Shown in pieces: positions 54,701 to 64,000 of a stretch of DNA of 64,000 nucleotides (positions are counted from its first letter, which is position 1; each line of letters starts with the position of its first letter). A program made the position numbers and the translations under genes. The notes beneath the pieces are model-generated. The model had not been told where the DNA came from. It worked only from the letters and a program-made list of their open reading frames with translations, and searched no databases. Location of the stretch: the NCBI GenBank assembly GCA_949358305.1, contig OX442314.1, forward strand, positions 36,987,211 through 37,051,210. Direction: 5' to 3'. The stretch comes from Strigamia acuminata. Taxonomy: Eukaryota > Arthropoda > Chilopoda > Geophilomorpha > Linotaeniidae.

Positions 54701-54944
54701 TTATGTAAAACATCGCTTAAAATCTGGAAATCTGTCAAATCTTCTTTAAATTTATGCAAGATATTGGGAAATTTTGGTTTAACTCGTCCAACGGGCCGGT
54801 AAATCGAGCGCCCACACGCGCCCACATGCACGTCCAACCCGCATGGGCACTGTCACATCGGACGTTTGTTGCGTGCAAAACTTGCACCGACTTTTGGCCA
54901 TTTTTGGTTAAACTTTCGCACAATTTCTGCCCGATTGGACACTG
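51776..54944. repeat. Cluster of diverged hairpin units and linkers in both orientations
   Basis: About ten copies of a ~150-165-bp hairpin unit (arms like TTTGACAAATTTCCACRGAATTT, loop CTGCCCGAT) are visible, at roughly 51.75, 52.05, 52.37, 52.67, 53.33, 53.63, 53.97, 54.27, 54.65 and 54.88 kb. They alternate with ~150-bp linkers containing GTCCAACGCGCCGGTAAAT, GCCCACGTG and CCGCGTGGACACTGTCAGAT in either orientation. Short (GA)n runs with GGACGGCCGG flank some. Copies differ substantially, so this is an old, scrambled cluster. A ~350-bp non-repeat piece lies at about 52,800-53,215. Confidence 0.8.
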
Positions 54945-56255
54945 AGGTTCGGTTTCCGACCGGGTCGTTTCTTGTCCGACCCGCGGCGCGTCGCGGCGCG
55001 GCCGGAGGACGGCCCTCGTCCCCAAAAACCACACTCCGAGTCACGGGTCGCACGGCCAACAGGCCGTGACGGGCCGTAGCGGGTCGAAAACGGGCCGTTA
55101 ACGGCCCGTTGACGGCCCGTTAGCGGCCCGCATGAGGTCGCACGGGCCGTCGGCGAGCCGAAGTCCGGGAACGAAGGCCGTTACGGGACCGTGACGGGAC
55201 CGTCGGCGGCCCGTTAACGGCCCGTGCGAGCCGTTACGGGACCGTGACGGGACCGTCGGCGGCCCGTTAACGGCCCGTGCGGGCCGTTACGGGATCGTGA
55301 CGGGACCGTCGGCGGCCCGTTAACGGCCCGTGCGGGCCGTTACGGGATCGTAACGGGCCGTTAACGGGCCGTTAACGGGCCGTTAACGGGCCGTGACGGT
55401 GTAAATCGAAAAAATCAACAACCGACAACACGTACATGAAAACGCGTACAACATTCATAGACATTAATCTCGAATCCTGTTTTTGGTTTTACGCCGTTAA
55501 CGGGCCGTTAACGGCCCGTTAACGGCCCGTTAACGGCCCGCATGAGGTCGTACGGGCCGTTACGGGGTCGTGACGGGATCGTCGGCGGCCCGTTAACGGC
55601 CCGTGCGGGCCGTTACGGGATAGTTACGGAACCGTCGGCGGCCCGTTAACGGCCCGTGCGAGCCGTTACGGGATCGTGACGGGACCGTCGGCGGCCCGTT
55701 AACGGCCCGTGCGAGCCGTTACGGGATTGTGACGGGACCGTCGGCGGCCCGTTAACGGCCCGTGCGGGCCGTTTTCGACCCGTTGCGGCCGTTTTCGACC
55801 CGTTGCGGCCCGTTTTCGACCCGTTACGGTCCTTGGCCGTAACGGGCCGAAAACGGGAAAACTGAAAAAGTCGAGTGCGAGACCACGTGACCCGGAGTGT
55901 GGTTTTTGGGGGCGAGGGCCGTCCTCCGACCGCGCCGTGACGCGCCCCGAGTCGGATCAAGAGGCGACCCGGTCGGAAACCGAACCTCGGGGTTCCTCGA
56001 GGCGTGGTTTTTTGGGGACGGGGGGAGGGGGGGGGGGGGGGATCGGGTCGCGTGCTCCGACCGCGCCGCAACGCGATGTGGGTCGGTCACCAACTTTTGT
56101 CAATTTTTGACAAATTTCCACGGAATTTCAGCAACATTTTACGAGACGTTTCTGCCCGACTAGACACGTTTCCGCAGGTTTTAGCAAAACAACGTTAAAT
56201 TCTGTGGAAATTTATCAAATGTTGACAAAATTCTGTGCAAGTTTTGTCAGATACT
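54945..56255. repeat. Second complete foldback-like element
   Basis: Flank F (54,945-55,050), array in the left orientation (about 55,055-55,850) with one core near 55,398, then reversed flank F and hairpin unit (about 55,850-56,250). The array and right flank (55,540-55,930) closely match 51,320-51,720. Confidence 0.82.
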
Positions 56256-56265
56256 TACTTACTTA

Positions 56266-56345
56266 CGATATAAACTCGAACGTCGTCCATCGACACTCTC
56301 AACATTCCACCGGACATTTTCCGGAAGAGTTTGTCCCGATCGGGA
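56266..56345 (+). repeat. BEL/Pao-associated fragment shared with 35.47-35.55 kb
   Basis: AACGTCGTCCATCGACACTC..ACATTTTCCGGAAGAGTTTG matches, in inverted orientation, DNA in the BEL/Pao fragment (translation HSQHSxGHFPEEF in both). It links the GC-rich half to the AT-rich half by shared repeat content. Confidence 0.7.
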
Positions 56346-56689
56346 CCACGCCTCGACGAAGCCCGGGACCCGGTTTCCGACCGGGTCGTTTTTGGCCCAA
56401 GTCACGGCGCGTCGCGGCGCTTTCGGAGCACGCGACCCGATCCCCCCCCTCCCCCCCGTACTCAAAAACCACGTTTTAGCGAAACCCTTGACCGGTCACA
56501 AAACCCACCGAACACCGAAAAGCAACGAACAAAACGCGCTCGGTCGCACGAACTACTCGGCCAAAACAACATCCGCAAATTCCGCATCGCAGTCGCGATC
56601 AACGAAACAACGTATAGGCCGCCGTAATGTTAAAAAGCGGGACCCTTTCGCCCCCGACAAAATCCGCACACATACCCCAAGGTTAAGCG

Positions 56690-57050
56690 AGCTCGGGGTT
56701 GCCTCGCACGCACGAGGGGCGCACCGGTAGTTACTTCCGTGGTGTTGCGCCGTGCACACCGTGCGCCGACGGTAGTTTGCGCGCATTGTCTGTCGCGCGA
56801 CCCACTCGGTCTATCGGTACGGAGGCATCGTCGTGGTTCGTATTTTGGAGCGGCCGTGTCTGGCCTCGAGAGGGAGAGGAGGGGGAGGAGGAGGAGGGAG
56901 GGGAGACGGTGACAAATATTTATTTTGAAACAAATTACCGGGACTACCGGCGCTCGTTGGCGCCCGTTGTCCCGTGCGGGCCGTTAACGGGCCGCCGACG
57001 ATCCCGCAACGGCCCCGTAACGGCCCGTACGGGCCGTTAACGGGCCGCAC
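56690..57050 (+). repeat. Segment T, inverted copy of 37,622-37,988
   Basis: Reverse complement of the left segment with almost no differences. It begins GTTAAGCGAGCTCGGGGTTG and runs into the satellite array at about 56,975. Confidence 0.92.
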
Positions 57051-60000
57051 GAGGTTGGCGAGGCCGCCGCACGGGCCGCCGACGGTCCCGTAACGACCCC
57101 GTTAACGGCCCGTGCGAGCCGTTAACGGGCCGCCGACGGTCCCGTCACGATCCCGTAACGGCCCGTACAAGCCGTTAACGGGCCGCCGACGGTCCCGTCA
57201 CGATCCCGTCACGGCTCGTGCGGGCCGTTAACGGGCCGCCGACGGTCCCGTCACGATCCCGTCACGGCCCGTGCGGGCCGTTAACGGGCTGCCGACGGTC
57301 CCGTCACGATCCCGTCACGGCTCGTGCGGGCCGTTAACGGGCCGCCGACGGTCCCGTCACGATCCCGTCACGGCCCGTGCGGGCCGTTAACGGGCTGCCG
57401 ACGGTCCCGTCACGATCCCGTCAACGGCCCGCATGGAGTCGTACGGGCCGTTAACGGGCTGCCGACGGTCCCGTCACGATCCCGTCACGGCTCGTGCGGG
57501 CCGTTAACGGGCCGCCGACAGTCCCGTCACGATCCCGTCACGGCCTGTGCGGGCCGTTAACGGGCCGTTAACGGGCCGTTAACGGCCCGTTAACGGCGTA
57601 AAACCAAAAACAGGATTCGAGATTAATGTCTATGAATGTTGTACGCGTTTTCACGTACGTGTTGTCGGTTGTTGATTTTTTCGATTTACGCCGTAACGGC
57701 CCGTTAACGGCCCGTTAACGGCCCGTCAACGGCCCGTCAACGGCCCGCAACGGCCCGCACGGGCCGTTAACGGGCCGTCGACGATCCCGTCACGATCCCG
57801 CAACGGCCCGCACGGGCCGTTAACGGGCCGCTGACGGTCCCGTCACGATCCCGTCACGGCCTTCGTTCCCGGACTTCGGCTCGCCGACGGCCCGTACGAC
57901 CTCACGCGGGCCGTTAACGGGCCGTTAACGGCCCGTTAACGGCCCGTTAACGGCGTAAAACCAAAAACAGGATTCGAGATTAATGTCTATGAATGTTGTA
58001 CGCGTTTTCATGTACGTGTTGTCGGTTGTTGATTTTTTCGATTCACGCCGTAACGGCCCGTTAACGGCCCGTTAACGGCCCGTCAACGGCCCGTCAACGG
58101 CCCGCAACGGCCCGCACGGGCCGTTAACGGGCCGTCGACGATCCCGTCACGATCCCGCAACGGCCCGCACGGGCCGTTAACGGGCCGCTGACGGTCCCGT
58201 CACGATCCCGCAACGGCCCGCACGGGCCGTTAACGGGCCGTCGACGATCCCGTCACGATCCCGCAACGGCCCGTACGGGCCGTTAACGGGCCGCCGACGG
58301 TCCCGTCACGATCCCGTCACGGCTCGTGCGGGCCGTTAACGGGCCGCCGACAGTCCCGTCACGATCCCGTCACGGCCTGTGCGGGCCGTTAACGGGCCGT
58401 TAACGGGCCGTTAACGGCCCGTTAACGGCGTAAAACCAAAAACAGGATTCGAGATTAATGTCTATGAATGTTGTACGCGTTTTCACGTACGTGTTGTCGG
58501 TTGTTGATTTTTTCGATTTACGCCGTAACGGCCCGTTAACGGCCCGTTAACGGCCCGTCAACGGCCCGTCAACGGCCCGCAACGGCCCGCACGGGCCGTT
58601 AACGGGCCGTCGACGATCCCGTCACGATCCCGCAACGGCCCGCACGGGCCGTTAACGGGCCGCTGACGGTCCCGTCACGATCCCGTCACGGCCTTCGTTC
58701 CCGGACTTCGGCTCGCCGACGGCCCGTACGACCTCACGCGGGCCGTTAACGGGCCGTTAACGGCCCGTTAACGGCCCGTTAACGGCGTAAAACCAAAAAC
58801 AGGATTCGAGATTAATGTCTATGAATGTTGTACGCGTTTTCATGTACGTGTTGTCGGTTGTTGATTTTTTCGATTCACGCCGTAACGGCCCGTTAACGGC
58901 CCGTTAACGGCCCGTCAACGGCCCGTCAACGGCCCGCAACGGCCCGCACGGGCCGTTAACGGGCCGTCGACGATCCCGTCACGATCCCGCAACGGCCCGC
59001 ACGGGCCGTTAACGGGCCGCTGACGGTCCCGTCACGATCCCGCAACGGCCCGCACGGGCCGTTAACGGGCCGTCGACGATCCCGTCACGATCCCGCAACG
59101 GCCCGTACGGGCCGTTAACGGGCCGCCGACGGTCCCGTCACGATCCCGTCACGGCTCGTGCGGGCCGTTAACGGGCCGCCGACAGTCCCGTCACGATCCC
59201 GTCACGGCCTGTGCGGGCCGTTAACGGGCCGTTAACGGGCCGTTAACGGCCCGTTAACGGCGTAAAACCAAAAACAGGATTCGAGATTAATGTCTATGAA
59301 TGTTGTACGCGTTTTCACGTACGTGTTGTCGGTTGTTGATTTTTTCGATTTACGCCGTAACGGCCCGTTAACGGCCCGTTAACGGCCCGTCAACGGCCCG
59401 TCAACGGCCCGCAACGGCCCGCACGGGCCGTTAACGGGCCGTCGACGATCCCGTCACGATCCCGCAACGGCCCGCACGGGCCGTTAACGGGCCGCTGACG
59501 GTCCCGTCACGATCCCGTCACGGCCTTCGTTCCCGGACTTCGGCTCGCCGACGGCCCGTACGACCTCACGCGGGCCGTTAACGGGCCGTTAACGGCCCGT
59601 TAACGGCCCGTTAACGGCGTAAAACCAAAAACAGGATTCGAGATTAATGTCTATGAATGTTGTACGCGTTTTCATGTACGTGTTGTCGGTTGTTGATTTT
59701 TTCGATTCACGCCGTAACGGCCCGTTAACGGCCCGTTAACGGCCCGTCAACGGCCCGTCAACGGCCCGCAACGGCCCGCACGGGCCGTTAACGGGCCGTC
59801 GACGATCCCGTCACGATCCCGCAACGGCCCGCACGGGCCGTTAACGGGCCGCTGACGGTCCCGTCACGATCCCGCAACGGCCCGCACGGGCCGTTAACGG
59901 GCCGTCGACGATCCCGTCACGATCCCGCAACGGCCCGTACGGGCCGTTAACGGGCCGCCGACGGTCCCGTCACGATCCCGTCACGGCTCGTGCGGGCCGT

Positions 60001-63000
60001 TAACGGGCCGCCGACAGTCCCGTCACGATCCCGTCACGGCCTGTGCGGGCCGTTAACGGGCCGTTAACGGGCCGTTAACGGCCCGTTAACGGCGTAAAAC
60101 CAAAAACAGGATTCGAGATTAATGTCTATGAATGTTGTACGCGTTTTCACGTACGTGTTGTCGGTTGTTGATTTTTTCGATTTACGCCGTAACGGCCCGT
60201 TAACGGCCCGTTAACGGCCCGTCAACGGCCCGTCAACGGCCCGCAACGGCCCGCACGGGCCGTTAACGGGCCGTCGACGATCCCGTCACGATCCCGCAAC
60301 GGCCCGCACGGGCCGTTAACGGGCCGCTGACGGTCCCGTCACGATCCCGTCACGGCCTTCGTTCCCGGACTTCGGCTCGCCGACGGCCCGTACGACCTCA
60401 CGCGGGCCGTTAACGGGCCGTTAACGGCCCGTTAACGGCCCGTTAACGGCGTAAAACCAAAAACAGGATTCGAGATTAATGTCTATGAATGTTGTACGCG
60501 TTTTCATGTACGTGTTGTCGGTTGTTGATTTTTTCGATTCACGCCGTAACGGCCCGTTAACGGCCCGTTAACGGCCCGTCAACGGCCCGTCAACGGCCCG
60601 CAACGGCCCGCACGGGCCGTTAACGGGCCGTCGACGATCCCGTCACGATCCCGCAACGGCCCGCACGGGCCGTTAACGGGCCGCTGACGGTCCCGTCACG
60701 ATCCCGCAACGGCCCGCACGGGCCGTTAACGGGCCGTCGACGATCCCGTCACGATCCCGCAACGGCCCGTACGGGCCGTTAACGGGCCGCCGACGGTCCC
60801 GTCACGATCCCGTCACGGCTCGTGCGGGCCGTTAACGGGCCGTCGACGGTCCCGTCACGATCCCGCAACGGCCCGCACGGGCCGTTAACGGCCCGTTAAC
60901 GGCCCGTTAACGGCCCGTTAACGGGGCAAAACCGAAAACAGGATTCGAGATTAATGTCTATGAATGTTGTACGCGTTTTCATGTACGTGTTGTCGGTTGT
61001 TGATTTTTTCGATTCACGCCGTAACGGCCCGTTAACGGCCCGTTAACGGCCCGTCAACGGCCCGTCAACGGCCCGCAACGGCCCGCACGGGCCGTTAACG
61101 GGCCGTCGACGATCCCGTCACGATCCCGCAACGGCCCGCACGGGCCGTTAACGGGCCGCTGACGGTCCCGTCACGATCCCGCAACGGCCCGCACGGGCCG
61201 TTAACGGGCCGTCGACGATCCCGTCACGATCCCGCAACGGCCCGTACGGGCCGTTAACGGGCCGCCGACGGTCCCGTCACGATCCCGTCACGGCTCGTGC
61301 GGGCCGTTAACGGGCCGCCGACAGTCCCGTCACGATCCCGTCACGGCCTGTGCGGGCCGTTAACGGGCCGTTAACGGCCCGTTAACGGCGTAAAACCAAA
61401 AACAGGATTCGAGATTAATGTCTATGAATGTTGTACGCGTTTTCACGTACGTGTTGTCGGTTGTTGATTTTTTCGATTTACGCCGTAACGGCCCGTTAAC
61501 GGCCCGTTAACGGCCCGTCAACGGCCCGTCAACGGCCCGCAACGGCCCGCACGGGCCGTTAACGGGCCGTCGACGATCCCGTCACGATCCCGCAACGGCC
61601 CGCACGGGCCGTTAACGGGCCGCTGACGGTCCCGTCACGATCCCGTCACGGCCTTCGTTCCCGGACTTCGGCTCGCCGACGGCCCGTACGACCTCACGCG
61701 GGCCGTTAACGGGCCGTTAACGGCCCGTTAACGGCCCGTTAACGGCGTAAAACCAAAAACAGGATTCGAGATTAATGTCTATGAATGTTGTACGCGTTTT
61801 CATGTACGTGTTGTCGGTTGTTGATTTTTTCGATTCACGCCGTAACGGCCCGTTAACGGCCCGTTAACGGCCCGTCAACGGCCCGTCAACGGCCCGCAAC
61901 GGCCCGCACGGGCCGTTAACGGGCCGTCGACGATCCCGTCACGATCCCGCAACGGCCCGCACGGGCCGTTAACGGGCCGCTGACGGTCCCGTCACGATCC
62001 CGCAACGGCCCGCACGGGCCGTTAACGGGCCGTCGACGATCCCGTCACGATCCCGCAACGGCCCGTACGGGCCGTTAACGGGCCGCCGACGGTCCCGTCA
62101 CGATCCCGTCACGGCTCGTGCGGGCCGTTAACGGGCCGCCGACAGTCCCGTCACGATCCCGTCACGGCCTGTGCGGGCCGTTAACGGGCCGTTAACGGGC
62201 CGTTAACGGCCCGTTAACGGCGTAAAACCAAAAACAGGATTCGAGATTAATGTCTATGAATGTTGTACGCGTTTTCACGTACGTGTTGTCGGTTGTTGAT
62301 TTTTTCGATTTACGCCGTAACGGCCCGTTAACGGCCCGTTAACGGCCCGTCAACGGCCCGTCAACGGCCCGCAACGGCCCGCACGGGCCGTTAACGGGCC
62401 GTCGACGATCCCGTCACGATCCCGCAACGGCCCGCACGGGCCGTTAACGGGCCGCTGACGGTCCCGTCACGATCCCGTCACGGCCTTCGTTCCCGGACTT
62501 CGGCTCGCCGACGGCCCGTACGACCTCACGCGGGCCGTTAACGGGCCGTTAACGGCCCGTTAACGGCCCGTTAACGGCGTAAAACCAAAAACAGGATTCG
62601 AGATTAATGTCTATGAATGTTGTACGCGTTTTCATGTACGTGTTGTCGGTTGTTGATTTTTTCGATTCACGCCGTAACGGCCCGTTAACGGCCCGTTAAC
62701 GGCCCGTCAACGGCCCGTCAACGGCCCGCAACGGCCCGCACGGGCCGTTAACGGGCCGTCGACGATCCCGTCACGATCCCGCAACGGCCCGCACGGGCCG
62801 TTAACGGGCCGCTGACGGTCCCGTCACGATCCCGCAACGGCCCGCACGGGCCGTTAACGGGCCGTCGACGATCCCGTCACGATCCCGCAACGGCCCGTAC
62901 GGGCCGTTAACGGGCCGCCGACGGTCCCGTCACGATCCCGTCACGGCTCGTGCGGGCCGTTAACGGGCCGCCGACGGTCCCGTCACGATCCCGTCACGGC

Positions 63001-64000
63001 CTGTGCGGGCCGTTAACGGGCCGTTAACGGGCCGTTAACGGCCCGTTAACGGCGTAAAACCAAAAACAGGATTCGAGATTAATGTCTATGAATGTTGTAC
63101 GCGTTTTCACGTACGTGTTGTCGGTTGTTGATTTTTTCGATTTACGCCGTAACGGCCCGTTAACGGCCCGTTAACGGCCCGTCAACGGCCCGTCAACGGC
63201 CCGCAACGGCCCGCACGGGCCGTTAACGGGCCGTCGACGATCCCGTCACGATCCCGCAACGGCCCGCACGGGCCGTTAACGGGCCGCTGACGGTCCCGTC
63301 ACGATCCCGTCACGGCCTTCGTTCCCGGACTTCGGCTCGCCGACGGCCCGTACGACCTCACGCGGGCCGTTAACGGGCCGTTAACGGCCCGTTAACGGCC
63401 CGTTAACGGCGTAAAACCAAAAACAGGATTCGAGATTAATGTCTATGAATGTTGTACGCGTTTTCATGTACGTGTTGTCGGTTGTTGATTTTTTCGATTC
63501 ACGCCGTAACGGCCCGTTAACGGCCCGTTAACGGCCCGTCAACGGCCCGTCAACGGCCCGCAACGGCCCGCACGGGCCGTTAACGGGCCGTCGACGATCC
63601 CGTCACGATCCCGCAACGGGCCGCTGACGGTCCCGTCACGATCCCGCAACGGCCCGCACGGGCCGTTAACGGGCCGTCGACGATCCCGTCACGATCCCGC
63701 AACGGCCCGCACGGGCCGTTAACGGGCCGCTGACGGTCCCGTCACGATCCCGCAACGGCCCGCACGGGCCGTTAACGGGCCGTCGACGGTCCCGTCACGA
63801 TCCCGCAACGGCCCGCACGGGCCGTTAACGGCCCGTTAACGGCCCGTTAACGGCCCGTTAACGGGGCAAAACCGAAAACAGGATTCGAGATTAATGTCTA
63901 TGAATGTTGTACGCGTTTTCATGTACGTGTTGTCGGTTGTTGATTTTTTCGATTCACGCCGTAACGGCCCGTTAACGGCCCGTTAACGGCCCGTCAACGG
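56975..64000 (+). repeat. Higher-order GTTAACGG satellite, 832-bp period, continues past the window
   Basis: Sixteen 96-bp cores (GCGTAAAACC..TTTACGC) start at 57596, 57953, 58428, 58785, 59260, 59617, 60092, 60449, ~60924, 61388, 61745, 62220, 62577, 63052, 63409 and ~63864. Spacing alternates 357 and 475 bp, an 832-bp higher-order repeat. Type A cores carry CACGTACGTG; type B carry CATGTACGTG and TTCACGCC. A third variant (GGGGCAAAACCGAAAACAGG) occurs at ~60,924 and ~63,864. Between cores lie 11-bp GTTAACGGCCC runs and ~53-bp subrepeats. ORFs here are fortuitous. Confidence 0.95.

Noticed and set aside
57838-57900. CENP-B-box-like sequence (CTTCGTTCCCGGACTTCGG) in the satellite
   Set aside because: It keeps TTCG but lacks the required A and CGGG spacing of the consensus on either strand.
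57596-64000. CRISPR array
   Set aside because: Repeats are long, palindromic and tandem without unique spacers, and the window is eukaryotic.

Overview
This window is nuclear DNA from a eukaryote, most likely an invertebrate animal and plausibly an arthropod. Spliced genes have short introns (about 55-100 bp, with GT..AG ends and long pyrimidine tracts). One LTR element carries a primer-binding site matching animal initiator tRNA-Met. Copia, gypsy and BEL/Pao elements, hAT and Tc1/mariner-type MITEs and tRNA-derived SINE-like sequences are mixed with ordinary genes. I cannot name the species.

Bases 1-12,450 hold a truncated copia pol fragment (1,041-3,155) and a minus-strand cluster of four related leucine-rich-repeat (LRR) genes. 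The first (3,283-5,184) is an intact three-exon model. The second and third keep the same exon plan but carry frameshifts and nonsense codons. The fourth is a fragment. A plus-strand SGT1 co-chaperone exon (TPR-CS-SGS; 11,431-12,452) follows. Bases 12,450-23,000 are gene-poor: a hAT-type MITE with its 8-bp target duplication, an unrecognised gene with one in-frame TAG (15,822-17,081), a gag-like ORF, a three-copy unnamed repeat family, a decayed BEL/Pao piece and a broken coiled-coil gene.

Bases 23,073-34,179 are a nested pair. A full-length copia element (24,816-31,969, minus strand; 574-bp LTRs with one difference seen; 5-bp duplication ACCCG) sits inside the reverse-transcriptase region of a plus-strand gypsy element whose reading frame is otherwise open. 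A BEL/Pao fragment (34,712-35,623) follows.

Near 35,650 the composition switches from AT-rich to strongly GC-rich and stays so to the end. This half contains (a) genes with clean exon phases: a small acidic nuclear-type protein (38,276-39,054, minus), a multi-exon C2H2 zinc-finger/RS-repeat gene (44,531 to beyond 47,167, cut by a 200-N gap), an 88-aa ORF and a proline-rich/coiled-coil exon; (b) a six-unit tandem array of about 600-670 bp, each unit ending in a cUUCGg hairpin and an A/T-rich tail; (c) large inverted-repeat, foldback-like structures built on an 11-bp unit GTTAACGGCCC, on about 53-bp subrepeats and on a 96-bp core. From 57,000 to the window end these become a higher-order satellite with an 832-bp period (357+475). 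Copies in opposite orientation flank the 38-56.7 kb segment. This foldback/satellite system is the most unusual content of the window. Nothing suggests a prokaryotic operon, CRISPR array or rRNA gene.
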